The position numbers were made by a program, and so were the translations under genes. Positions 54,721 to 63,283 of a stretch of DNA of 64,000 nucleotides are shown in pieces. Source of the DNA: Dyella terrae (GTDB lineage Bacteria > Pseudomonadota > Gammaproteobacteria > Xanthomonadales > Rhodanobacteraceae). The notes beneath the pieces were generated by a model, which searched no databases, was not told the DNA's origin, and worked only from the letters and a program-made list of their open reading frames with translations. How positions within the stretch are numbered: the stretch's first letter is position 1; each line of letters starts with the position of its first letter. The stretch spans positions 124,001 to 188,000 of the forward strand of contig NZ_SIZZ01000003.1 of the NCBI RefSeq assembly GCF_004322705.1, read 5' to 3'.

Positions 54721-56452
54721 CGGTTTCGCCGCCACGAGCGACTTTGCGTCCCGTGGCATGGCGGTGTGGGTACGCTGCATGGTGTGTCTGGCAATCCTGG
54801 TGCTATGCGGCGGCGCGCAGGCGGCCCATCGGGGGCGCGATCATGTGACGAACCTTCAGCCCGTCCCTGTTTCGCCGGAACTGCTGCCGGAGCAACGCAT
54901 CGTCCTGCATCGCAATGCGGGCACGGCCGAAGACGTGATGGTTTCCGCGGGCATTCCGTTCCCGCCCGGCGTGCTGCGGGATCCGCACGACTTGCGCATC
55001 CTCGACGAGTCCGGCCAGGAAGTGCCGACCTCCGTGCAGCCCCTGCTCACGTGGTACTTCCGGGATCAGAGCATCCGCGCCGTGCGCGCGCAGTTCCATG
55101 CGCAGCTCGACGGCCCGGAGAAAACCTACTACTTCGCCATCGGCAAGCCTCGCCAGAAAGACGCGTCCGGCTGGCCGTACACGGCAGGGCTGGTCGATGG
55201 CGCGCAAGGCCTGCACGTGCCTGCCGTACTGGCGACGCTGACGCCGGCATGGCTGTGCGCCTCGCTGATCGCCGGGCCGCAGTTGCCGGTATCGCCCGGC
55301 GAGGCGTACGCCGCCTATGTCGATGCGCAGTTCAAATGGGCGCAGAAGCTGCCGACGGAAGATGCCTCGGCGTGGTTGTTCGACCGGCCCTCGACGCTGT
55401 TCAAGGCTTATATCCGCACGGGTCGTTTCGATTACCTGCAGGCCGCCGACCAGAGCTACCGCTTCTACATGAAATACATCAAGCGGGGCGCGCTGCCGAT
55501 CAGCCCGATCTGCGCGGGTGGCTTCACTTTTGGCGACAAGCCCTGCGACGTGAAGTACATCTACATCGAACCCATCCTGCTGGCCGTCGCCCTGACCGGC
55601 AACGACGCCGACCACGATCAAAGCACCGTCGACAACATGATGGCGCTGTGGAACAACGGCGGCTGGAACCCGCGACCGGGCCCGTACGAAAAGGCCACGC
55701 AGTACTTCACGGAGCGTCTTGCGGGCCTCGGCCTGCTGGCGACGGTCAGTGCGTACGAGCTGACCGGCGAGCGCCGGTTCCTGGATGACATCAGCAAGCG
55801 GGTCGGGTGGTTGTCCGAGCACCAGCGCCACAACCCGGACGGGCTTGGCGACGACGGCTCCTGGCGCAATAGCTGGAGCATGCACGAGGACGATCATTAC
55901 GACCCGGCGACCGACTCGCGCGGATCGTCGCCGTGGATGAGCGAGAACATCATCGATGGCCTGTGGCACGCCTGGCTCGCCACGGGCGACAAGCGCATCC
56001 CGCCCATGATCACCGGCTTTGGGCGCTATCTGGAGCGCTTCGGCTGGATCGACACCGACTTGCTGGTGAACCCGCATGACTGGCGCAGCGGTTGCGCGGG
56101 CGAGAACGGGCAGATTGCCTGGTACTGGTCTTCCGCGCATGCGAGCGACAAGGCGCTGATGGCCATCCAGGAATCCGACGGCTGGTACAGCGATGCGCAC
56201 AACGTCGAACTGACGCTGCCCGTCGCGGCAGCCTGGTATTTCGAAAGCGATCCCAAAGAAGCCGCGGCCCTGAAGCGTCGCCTGGACAAGCTCAGCGGCT
56301 CGTACAGTTCCCAATGCGCCGCCGCCAGCGACACCCTGCGCCGCTTCAACTGGAACAACCGCGGCGCCGGCGTCGTGCAGTGGCTGATCCGGCAGCCTGC
56401 CGGCAGCGGCCTGACCCATCCCTTGCCGCAACTGGCGGCGCAATCCCCATGA
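54713..56452 (+). CDS. Exported alpha/alpha-barrel protein, possible polysaccharide lyase
   Basis: 579 aa with an uncleaved or late signal (CMVCLAILVLCGGAQA, about 23-38). The first 140 mature residues (VMVSAGIPFPPGVLRDPHDLRILD) resemble the RIFT-barrel domain of exo-rhamnogalacturonan-lyase-like proteins (YetA type). The central 300 residues look like an alpha/alpha toroid (WNNGGWNPRPGPYEKATQYFTERLAGLGLL). Catalytic residues are not identified. In this operon it could trim or release the secreted glycan. The start overlaps galE by 8 nt; a later ATG at 54758 is possible. Confidence 0.6.
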   Translation: MRNGFAATSDFASRGMAVWVRCMVCLAILVLCGGAQAAHRGRDHVTNLQPVPVSPELLPEQRIVLHRNAGTAEDVMVSAGIPFPPGVLRDPHDLRILDESGQEVPTSVQPLLTWYFRDQSIRAVRAQFHAQLDGPEKTYYFAIGKPRQKDASGWPYTAGLVDGAQGLHVPAVLATLTPAWLCASLIAGPQLPVSPGEAYAAYVDAQFKWAQKLPTEDASAWLFDRPSTLFKAYIRTGRFDYLQAADQSYRFYMKYIKRGALPISPICAGGFTFGDKPCDVKYIYIEPILLAVALTGNDADHDQSTVDNMMALWNNGGWNPRPGPYEKATQYFTERLAGLGLLATVSAYELTGERRFLDDISKRVGWLSEHQRHNPDGLGDDGSWRNSWSMHEDDHYDPATDSRGSSPWMSENIIDGLWHAWLATGDKRIPPMITGFGRYLERFGWIDTDLLVNPHDWRSGCAGENGQIAWYWSSAHASDKALMAIQESDGWYSDAHNVELTLPVAAAWYFESDPKEAAALKRRLDKLSGSYSSQCAAASDTLRRFNWNNRGAGVVQWLIRQPAGSGLTHPLPQLAAQSP

Positions 56453-56476
56453 GCCTGTCCACGTGAGTCCGTCCCC

Positions 56477-58024
56477 ATGAGTCGCCGCCTCGCCGTTCTG
56501 CGCAGCATCACCATCGTTTCCGTGTCGAGCTACATCGAGTACGCGCTCGGCCTGGTGATGAGCGTGTGGATCGCGCGCGCGCTGGGGCCGGCGGATTTTG
56601 GTCGGTACGCCTTTACCGTGTGGCTGTGCAGCTGGCTGATCACTTGCAGCAACCATGCGCTGACGACCTCGTCGACCAAATTCATTGCCGAAGCCGAGGG
56701 TGCGGGCAGCATGAGCGTGGCTTCCCACCTGGCCGGCAATCTCAATCGCGTGCAGCACGTCAGTTCGATGATCGTGATGGCGGGCTTCCTGGGTGTCATC
56801 GCCATCCTGCAGCCCGTCGAATGGCGCAGCAATCTCTTCCCGGTGATCGTGCTGGTCGTTATTGCCACGGTGGCCAAGGCCAACTTCGCCATGACGGTGG
56901 CGATCGAGAAGGGCCAGGAGCGTTTCGAGCCGGAAGCCATCTCCACCGTGCTGACCGGATTCATCGGCATTGCACTGGTGACCGTGGCGACGGTCTTCCA
57001 CGCGGGGCTGCTGGCGTTTGTCGCGATCTTCGCGATCTCCCAGTTGCTGCTTAACCTGATCAATCGCATGGCGTTCCGGCATTTCTGCACGCCGTTCGTT
57101 GCAGGCCCCGTGCCCGGGGAAATGCACACGCGCCTGACGCGCCACCTCAAGCTGACGGCGGTGCTGGTGATCCTGGCGGCCTGCAAGGCGGGTACGGTGG
57201 AAGTGTTTCTGCTGAATACCTTTGCCACGTCCGTGGCGGTGGGTTTCTTCTCCATCGCCATCACGCTCACGCGCGGCGCGGTGCAGCTTTTCTCCGTGGG
57301 CCTGACCACCACCTTGTTGCCCTACATGGCCAAGACCTTCGGCGAAAAAGGCCAGGAGCACGCCGCGCGTTTCCTGTCCGAGGCGACGCGCTTTTACTGG
57401 GCCGTGGGGCTGATGATTGCCGGGCTGGGCCTGATCACGACGCGTCAGATCGTCACCCTGATGTACGGCACCAAGTACATCGACGCCATCCCCGCGATCG
57501 AAACCTTCCTGGTGCTGGCGGGCTTGCTGCTGCTGCTCAATGGCATCAGCGCCTTCCAGACCGTGGTCGACCGGCAGGACGATCGCGTGCGCATCGGTGT
57601 CGTCGCCATGGTAGTCAACATCGTGCTTGGCCTGATCCTTGTGCCGATGTTCGGCCTCAAGGGCGCGGTATTCACCTATGCCGGTACGCGACTGACCGAG
57701 CTGCTGATGTCGACGTACTACCTGCGACGCCTGGCACGCGGTGCCGTGCCGTGGACTGCGATGGCGCGACTGGCTGTCGTGGCGGTGTTGTCGACGGCGC
57801 TTGGCGTGGCCGTGGTGGAAGTCGTGCCCGGCCATTTCGGCTTCGTGGTGGGGGCGCTGGTATTCGTCGCCGTCTTCCTGCCTTGCAGCATCCTGGTGCG
57901 CTACTGGAATGAAGACGACCTGCGCCTGATCGGCAGCATCGCCGGTCGGCTGGGGGCCCCGGGGCGCATGCTCATGCGCGGGCTCTCCAGCCTTCAGCGC
58001 CACAGCGTCGGGAGCGTGCCATGA
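56477..58024 (+). CDS. Wzx-type flippase (polysaccharide transporter)
   Basis: 515 aa, about 14 transmembrane helices, MOP superfamily. VSSYIEYALGLVMSVWIARALGPADFGRYAF is the signature N terminus of O-antigen flippases (shown here in parts: IARALGPADFG). It would turn lipid-linked oligosaccharide across the inner membrane. No Wzy polymerase lies next to it. The stop overlaps the next start. Confidence 0.88.
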   Translation: MSRRLAVLRSITIVSVSSYIEYALGLVMSVWIARALGPADFGRYAFTVWLCSWLITCSNHALTTSSTKFIAEAEGAGSMSVASHLAGNLNRVQHVSSMIVMAGFLGVIAILQPVEWRSNLFPVIVLVVIATVAKANFAMTVAIEKGQERFEPEAISTVLTGFIGIALVTVATVFHAGLLAFVAIFAISQLLLNLINRMAFRHFCTPFVAGPVPGEMHTRLTRHLKLTAVLVILAACKAGTVEVFLLNTFATSVAVGFFSIAITLTRGAVQLFSVGLTTTLLPYMAKTFGEKGQEHAARFLSEATRFYWAVGLMIAGLGLITTRQIVTLMYGTKYIDAIPAIETFLVLAGLLLLLNGISAFQTVVDRQDDRVRIGVVAMVVNIVLGLILVPMFGLKGAVFTYAGTRLTELLMSTYYLRRLARGAVPWTAMARLAVVAVLSTALGVAVVEVVPGHFGFVVGALVFVAVFLPCSILVRYWNEDDLRLIGSIAGRLGAPGRMLMRGLSSLQRHSVGSVP

Positions 58025-59160
58025 ACATGCAGGTGGCGTGCGTGGCATCGGCGCAGGATCTGCGCGAGATCCACGATGAACTGGACGACCTGGCGCGCAT
58101 GCCCGGCGCCGCGTCGGGGATCGTGCAGCATCCCGACTGGGCCCTGTTCGAACTGGAGAGCCGCGGCCCGGCGGCGAGTCTCCATCTTCTGGTAGTGCGC
58201 GACGAAGACGGTCACCTCACTGGCTACGCGCCGCTCATCGCCGAGAAACAACACGCACGGCTCACCGTGGCCGGGCGGCACCTGCCGCTCTATCACGGAC
58301 GCGTGCTGCGTTTGCTTGGCGAAGGCGTCGTCGCCATGCCGGAGCATCGCGACGCCGTCGAGAAGGCCGTGGTCGACGCGTTGCGCCGCGACCGCCATGC
58401 GCACGTCCTGCGCATCGACGAAAGCAAGCTACCGAACACCTTCGCGCAGGCCATGGGCGAGGGCAGGGGGCGCTTTCGTACCGTGCACGCAAACCTGCTC
58501 GATCAGATCAACTGGGTGATCGACGCCCAGCCGACGGTCCATGCTTATCTGGCAACCCTGGGTTCCCGGCGCCGCAGCGACCTCGCCCGTCGCCTCAAGA
58601 ACATGTACAGCAAGCTCGGCGACACGGCGCGCATGCGCGTCTTTGAAACGCCGGAAGAGATCGGCGAATACTGTGCCCTGCTCAACGACGTTTACGCACG
58701 CACCTGGCATGCGAAGGAGCGCCCGCTCGACTGGCAGCTGCTGCCGCGCATGCGTCTCTTCCACGCCCTGGCTCGCGCGCACCGCGTGATCGGCCATGTA
58801 CTGATGGTCGGCGACCGCCCCATTGCCTATGTCCACGGCTACCGTCTGGGCAACCGCTACCAGTTCGACGACATCGGCTACGACGAGGCCTATACGGCGA
58901 TGGGCGTCGGCTCTTCCCTCGTCTTCCAGACCATCCAGGACATCGTCGCCCGCTTCCCCGATGAGCCGCTGGATTTCGGCTACGGCGACAACGTGTACAA
59001 GCGCGTCTTCTCCAATCGCGACGTGCCTTGCGGGTCGCTCTACCTGGTGCGTGGCGTGGTGCCTATGCTGCGGTTCCAGGTGGTGGGGCCGGTGCGTTGG
59101 TTGTACAGGAAGGTGCGCAAGATGGTGAAGAAGGACGTGGGGAAGGCGGTCCCTGCCTGA
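58021..59160 (+). CDS. GNAT-type acyltransferase (BioF2/FemAB-like)
   Basis: 379 aa cytosolic protein. The C-terminal 200 residues have the GNAT/FemAB pattern used by BioF2-like transferases: RRSDLARRLKNM, VYARTWHAKE, IGHVLMVGDRPIAYVHGYRLGNRYQFDDIGYDEAYTAMGVGSSL (in part), DFGYGDNVYKRVFSN. Such proteins are frequent in exopolysaccharide loci and may acylate the glycan or its lipid carrier. It ends the operon. A short CCCTGC/GCAGGG hairpin overlaps the stop. Confidence 0.8.
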   Translation: MNMQVACVASAQDLREIHDELDDLARMPGAASGIVQHPDWALFELESRGPAASLHLLVVRDEDGHLTGYAPLIAEKQHARLTVAGRHLPLYHGRVLRLLGEGVVAMPEHRDAVEKAVVDALRRDRHAHVLRIDESKLPNTFAQAMGEGRGRFRTVHANLLDQINWVIDAQPTVHAYLATLGSRRRSDLARRLKNMYSKLGDTARMRVFETPEEIGEYCALLNDVYARTWHAKERPLDWQLLPRMRLFHALARAHRVIGHVLMVGDRPIAYVHGYRLGNRYQFDDIGYDEAYTAMGVGSSLVFQTIQDIVARFPDEPLDFGYGDNVYKRVFSNRDVPCGSLYLVRGVVPMLRFQVVGPVRWLYRKVRKMVKKDVGKAVPA

Positions 59161-59431
59161 CGCAGGGCGATCGGTCAGCAAGCGCTGCGGCTTCTTGCCT
59201 GACGTCATTTCAGGGGGCGCTGCGCGCGGCCGTTCCGCACGATGGGTAGCCTGTCAGGGCTAACGTCCAGAGCCGTCGCGCAAGCCAAATTCACTGAGTA
59301 GGCCGTCCGCACCCGACGATTCGTCCACCGCGATGCGCCGCCACCGCACTGGCCTGGAGTGACGAGACTAGGCACTATGGGGGCCAGGACGGGCGCCCTT
59401 GCGGCGCTCCACAACCCTTGGGGGAGGGACT

Positions 59432-60076
59432 ATGCAGTGGAAGCAGTGGATAGTGCTGGCGTGCGCCGGCTTGGCCATGGGGGCCTTCGCTACCGAGCCC
59501 AAGTTTGAATTGTCCCGCGATGCGGGGTGGCGTGCGGCCATCCTCCGCGGCGACACCCGGCTGCTGCCGCCCCCGGAACGCAGTGCCGTTGCCTACGCCA
59601 TCGACCTGGGCTACTTCGATGTTGCCCTGTTGCGACTGCGGCAACCGGGCGTAAGCGACGAAGAAGGCCAGCAGGCGCTTTATGGTGCCATCCAAAACGG
59701 CAACGAGAGTGCCATTCGACTGCTGTTGGCAGCGGGTGTGTCTCCCGATGCTCCTTACCAGGGCTGGTACTTCTTGCCGGAAGCGGCGAAACACGGGCGC
59801 ATCGACCTGATGTGCCTCATAGCCGACTACGGCGCCCATGTCAGCCTCCGAAATACAAAGATGGGCAATGTGCGCCTGGCGCTGGTGGACCGCCATATCG
59901 ACGCCGCGATGCTGCTGATGCAGATGGGCTATCAGCCGGACAAGGACGAGATGGACGGCGTGCGCAAGATGGGCGCGCGCGCTGGCACCAGCGATTTGTA
60001 CGAGGCTGTACTCAAGACGACGGTCGATCCGGTTCGGGTAGCCGAGCGTTGTCGCAACGCGGTAAGCCCTGCATAA
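59432..60076 (+). CDS. Exported ankyrin-repeat protein
   Basis: 214 aa. Signal peptide (ending GAFATE, about 22) followed by three to four ankyrin-like repeats: GQQALYGAIQNGNESAIRLLLAAGV, AAKHGRIDLMCLIADYGAHV and ALVDRHIDAAMLLMQMGY. Ankyrin proteins of this size often bind partners; several are immunity or accessory proteins near toxin systems. GGGGAGGG lies directly before the ATG. It opens a run of small secreted genes with no polysaccharide link. Confidence 0.75.
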   Translation: MQWKQWIVLACAGLAMGAFATEPKFELSRDAGWRAAILRGDTRLLPPPERSAVAYAIDLGYFDVALLRLRQPGVSDEEGQQALYGAIQNGNESAIRLLLAAGVSPDAPYQGWYFLPEAAKHGRIDLMCLIADYGAHVSLRNTKMGNVRLALVDRHIDAAMLLMQMGYQPDKDEMDGVRKMGARAGTSDLYEAVLKTTVDPVRVAERCRNAVSPA

Positions 60077-60148
60077 GATCCAGACGGCAAGGGTTGGCCA
60101 TGGCGTCGATCCGAGTGGCGGAAGCCAGGCAAACAGGGAGCAACAGCC

Positions 60149-60619
60149 ATGCGAAGGTTATTGGCGGCGGTCGTGCTATGTGTTCTTGCCATCGGCGCGC
60201 GCGCACAGGCGTGCGAGATCAAGAGCATGACGTTTCCTGTTCCCTACTCGGAGCTCGTGGCCGTTGCACCAGACGGGCAACTCCCTCTCGACAGCTGCGC
60301 CTGGTTCTCGGTTGAGAAGCTATCTGACCAGGCACCCCAAGGCATCGCCGAGGCCGCGGATATGATCATTGAGATCATGCCTCATTGGATGCAACTTTCA
60401 CTTCAGAGGCCGCACAGAGACTTCACTTGCATGGTCTCGGTCAATGACCGCGATTTCGTATCCATCCTGATCGGTGCTCAGCTGGAGTATTGGAGAGACC
60501 GGGGCGGGAATACGCTGAACTGGTTGCCCGGTCAGGATGGCGATGACGTCTTGCTCAATGCGATCGATGATGAAGTCTGCCGAAAGGTGAGTCGCTCGCC
60601 TTCGGGCCCTGCGCCATGA
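60149..60619 (+). CDS. Small secreted protein of unknown function
   Basis: 156 aa with a signal peptide (MRRLLAAVVLCVLAIGARAQA). The mature part has four Cys residues that could pair (Cys near 22, 50, 94 and 144). I recognise no family. Its stop overlaps the start of the Sel1 gene by 4 nt, so the two are coupled. Confidence 0.65.
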   Translation: MRRLLAAVVLCVLAIGARAQACEIKSMTFPVPYSELVAVAPDGQLPLDSCAWFSVEKLSDQAPQGIAEAADMIIEIMPHWMQLSLQRPHRDFTCMVSVNDRDFVSILIGAQLEYWRDRGGNTLNWLPGQDGDDVLLNAIDDEVCRKVSRSPSGPAP

Positions 60620-61011
60620 AGCGCCCGAAGTCCAGCGTTCCACCCACGTTGCGCGCAACCATGGCTCGATGCTTCCTCGAAGCGTCGTGCTATCTCGAGG
60701 AGCTGGGCGCGATGGAGGAGGCAATATCTCTCCTGCGCCGCGCCGCTTCCATGGGAAGCGTGGAGGCGCAGGTCAATCTTGGCGTTGCCTTCTCATACGG
60801 CATGGGCGTCGATCAGGACGAAGGGATATCACGCCAGTGGCTGAAACGCGCCGCGCAGGCAGGGAGCTCGCAGGGTGCGCACAACCTCGCCTTGAGCTAT
60901 CTCGAACACGATGACCCGCGTTGGGCGATTTACTGGTTCAAGCGGGCTGATGCGCTTGGGGATGAGGATGCGCGGGCGTATCTGGATGCGTTGGAAGGGG
61001 TACGTGGATGA
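60616..61011 (+). CDS. Sel1-repeat protein
   Basis: 131 aa with three Sel1-like repeats, for example AQVNLGVAFSYGMGVDQDEG and GAHNLALSYLEHDDPRWA. No signal peptide. Sel1 proteins are scaffolds for protein contacts. It overlaps the secreted protein upstream by 4 nt and ends 30 nt before the next proposed start. Confidence 0.75.
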   Translation: MKRPKSSVPPTLRATMARCFLEASCYLEELGAMEEAISLLRRAASMGSVEAQVNLGVAFSYGMGVDQDEGISRQWLKRAAQAGSSQGAHNLALSYLEHDDPRWAIYWFKRADALGDEDARAYLDALEGVRG

Positions 61012-61040
61012 ACGAGTTTGCCTGTCGGCAAGGAGCCGCC

Positions 61041-61628
61041 ATGACTTACTTCGGTTCGCTGCGTTTCGCAGTATTGATCTTGCTCACACTGGTCCTGGCG
61101 TTGTCTCATGCCAGTACCACACCGCAGATGTTTCCCAAGGGCATCAAAGGCCTCGTCGACGTCCATAGCTATGTCGCGCGCGTCCATATCGAACGGGCAA
61201 CGCTGCTTGGCAATCACCGTGTTTGCTATGAGGTGAGCACGACCACCGAGTACAAAGGTAAGGCAGCGAACCCGGGCAAATTCATGGCGCTGGTGGGTGC
61301 GATGGTGGACGGTGACTACCTCATTGCCGGCGACCAGCTCGCCCAGCCTGACGAGGGATGCCAAGGCGCAAGCTGGGTTCGCAGCGACATCGGTACCGTG
61401 TTCTATCCCATCGTCCACGAGGATCTGCTGGAAGGCGGCAAGCCGTGGGTCATCATGAAAGGACTGGACCTTTACGGCGTCAAGGAAGCGGTGTCAGCCG
61501 ACTTGTGCCGGGTGCAAAAGGGATCGGAGGAATTCAGGGTCTGCAACCTTTATGGTGATGTGCTGCCCTGGGGTTACGTCGAGCGTGAATTGCTCCGGGC
61601 GAAAGCTGCATCTGGCGACAGGAACTGA
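61041..61628 (+). CDS. Exported protein of unknown function
   Basis: 195 aa. The N terminus (LRFAVLILLTLVLALSHA) is a signal peptide. The mature part is mixed alpha/beta with several Cys residues. I recognise no family. The start at 61041 is set by AAGGAG 5 nt upstream; an ATG at 61008 overlaps the Sel1 stop and would add 11 residues. Confidence 0.65.
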   Translation: MTYFGSLRFAVLILLTLVLALSHASTTPQMFPKGIKGLVDVHSYVARVHIERATLLGNHRVCYEVSTTTEYKGKAANPGKFMALVGAMVDGDYLIAGDQLAQPDEGCQGASWVRSDIGTVFYPIVHEDLLEGGKPWVIMKGLDLYGVKEAVSADLCRVQKGSEEFRVCNLYGDVLPWGYVERELLRAKAASGDRN

Positions 61629-61683
61629 CTGAAGATCACGACATGGGACAAAACACCGCTGCCCGCCTTCGGTCAAGGGGCGC

Positions 61684-61720
61684 ACGAATCATCGCGATCA
61701 CGTGGATCGCGATGATTCGT
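61684..61720. repeat. Long perfect hairpin
   Basis: Two 16-bp arms, ACGAATCATCGCGATC (61684-61699) and its exact reverse complement (61705-61720), flank a 5-nt loop. No T-run follows, so it is not a standard terminator, though it lies 56 bp after a stop codon. Confidence 0.8.
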
Positions 61721-61838
61721 TTGGTGGGTATCTTCATGATCGACTTCTGGCAAATGCTCCCGCCATTTGTGACTTGCGGACTTGCCGTCGCGGAATAGCC
61801 GCACAAATCATTGGGTGACTTGTAGCCAGGTGCGCCGG

Positions 61839-61864
61839 GAACATTCGAATGTTCTTTAACATTC
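61839..61864. promoter_or_regulatory. Palindromic operator candidate before the YCII gene
   Basis: GAACATTCGAATGTTC (61839-61854) is a perfect 16-bp palindrome, and a third half-site AACATTC follows at about 61858-61864. It lies 52 bp before the ATG at 61916, where a repressor would block transcription. Confidence 0.6.
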
Positions 61865-61915
61865 AAAGCAGCGGCGTAAGCTCGAGAGCTCCCGACATAC
61901 AGCAAGGACTGAATC

Positions 61916-62269
61916 ATGAAACAGTTTCTGGCGGTCTATCTCGGCAACGAAGCGTCGTTCAAAGCATCCGGATGGAATGACCTGAGCGAAGACGAGCGCA
62001 AGGTACGCGAGCAGGAAGGCATCAAGGCGTGGTCGGCCTGGGTGGAGGCGAACAAGGCATCCATCATCGACACCGGTGCGCCGCTGGGCAAAACGCTGCG
62101 GACATCAAAGAGCGGCATCGAAAGCACACGCAACAACCTCACGGCCTATACCGTGGTTCGCGCTGAGACACTGGATGCGGCGGCCAGGCTGTTTGAAGGG
62201 CATCCGCACTTTACGGTATTTCCCGGCGATGCGATTGAGATCGTGGAGTGTTTGCCGATGCCTGGGTGA
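61916..62269 (+). CDS. YCII-like small protein
   Basis: 117 aa, no signal. The ferredoxin-like fold of YCII/DGPF proteins is suggested by the start MKQFLAVYLGNEASF, the helix region EGIKAWSAWVEANKASII, and the end ETLDAAARLFEGHPHFTVFPGDAIEIVECLPM. Family members are often regulated small enzymes of unknown substrate. AAGGA is 8 nt before the ATG. Confidence 0.8.
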   Translation: MKQFLAVYLGNEASFKASGWNDLSEDERKVREQEGIKAWSAWVEANKASIIDTGAPLGKTLRTSKSGIESTRNNLTAYTVVRAETLDAAARLFEGHPHFTVFPGDAIEIVECLPMPG

Positions 62270-62458
62270 GGAAACACTCTACGGACTGAGCAAACCATTC
62301 AATGCGGCAGCACCAAGCCTGTCGACCAGTGGAAGACAATGAAAGGCGTCGGACGGACAGTTAGGGAACGACCGATTGCCAAGGAGAGCAAGCAGTTTCC
62401 TATGCCCAGCAACCATGCCAAAGATTACCGGTTCATACTCTTTGTAGGATGGATTGCA

Positions 62459-62896
62459 ATGAATAGTTCTCGCATTGCAAAGGCCCTTGGGTTGATGGTT
62501 CTGGCGTTCGGCCCGTTGTTCGCCGACGTCGCGCTTGCCCAATCCTGCCCAGAATCCATAGACATCACCGAGAGGCGACAGGAGCCGTCACCTGGTTGGG
62601 ATGCCGCTGAAGCGAGGTCCAACAGACCATTGAGGGGTGTAATCATCGTTGAAGGCGAGTTGCATCAAGATCGCAGCGACAATGCGTCACTCAAGCCGGC
62701 AATCGACCGCGAAGGTCAAGCAAGCTGGAAATTCGTGGGACCCATAGGTGATGCTGAGCTTTGGATGCAATGCATCTATGAAGGATCAAAAATCCTATTG
62801 AGCAAAAGGATTGAGCCTCAAGTGCGGCAGTGCTCTGCGAAATGGACGAAGTCAACGACTGATGGAAGGAAGACGATGCAGGCGGCCTGCCAATAG
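62459..62896 (+). CDS. STY0301-family secreted protein
   Basis: 145 aa. Signal peptide (ending VALAQ, about 26) and the short Cys-containing pattern of STY0301-type proteins: SCPESIDI at the start of the mature part, ASWKFVG, MQCIYEGSKILLSKRI and QCSAKW. Such proteins are frequent near type VI secretion effector genes but the role is not proven. GTAGGATGG lies upstream of the ATG. Confidence 0.72.
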   Translation: MNSSRIAKALGLMVLAFGPLFADVALAQSCPESIDITERRQEPSPGWDAAEARSNRPLRGVIIVEGELHQDRSDNASLKPAIDREGQASWKFVGPIGDAELWMQCIYEGSKILLSKRIEPQVRQCSAKWTKSTTDGRKTMQAACQ

Positions 62897-63283
62897 TCGC
62901 ATCGATGGGGGCTGAAGGGTCAGGAAACTTTTTGCCGGTCGACCGTGTGGTCGCATGTGGGTGTGCGGCCAACTTAGACCTGGATGCTTGCCCGAGATCG
63001 CTTCGGCCCCAAGGCCTGCTGCAAGAGCAGTGATCCGGCCCTGCGGTTTCCGGAATGGAGCGGCTGGTGATGTGAATGCACAGAAGATGAAGTGGCAAAT
63101 GGACCGGCCAAGCTTTCGTAGTCACCTCTGTCGTTGCCATCCATTATGGCCTCAGATGTGTCTACGAAAGCTTGGCCGGTCCAGGAAAGTGTTCTGACCC
63201 CTTAGTTCCTGTCAGCCAATTCTTGTCGGAAAATTGTTCGGACCCCTTAGGTTCCGCATCGTGACAGTCGGAGATCCTCAGCA
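62897..63283. other. Non-coding accessory stretch with repeats
   Basis: 387 bp without a supportable gene. It contains an 84-bp inverted-repeat element (63100-63183) and copies of an AAGGGGTCAGA-type sequence (about 62906, and in reverse at about 63193 and 63236). The small overlapping frames on both strands show no family features. Confidence 0.6.
63100..63183. repeat. 84-bp element with 22-bp inverted repeats
   Basis: The arms (63100-63121 and 63162-63183) are perfect reverse complements: TGGACCGGCCAAGC... at the left. The 40-nt centre has a small GCCAT/ATGGC hairpin. Size and symmetry suggest a miniature inverted-repeat element or the remnant of one. Confidence 0.7.

Noticed and set aside
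54803-58048. 1081-aa open frame on the minus strand
   Set aside because: It lies opposite the lyase-like and flippase genes, which have signal peptide, domains and overlaps that fit the operon. The antisense product is rich in His, Arg, Gln and Ala without any fold; long antisense frames are normal at this GC content.
63100-63183. Integron attC site
   Set aside because: The arms form one simple perfect inverted repeat; the paired R and L boxes with GTTRRRY are not present and no integrase is seen.
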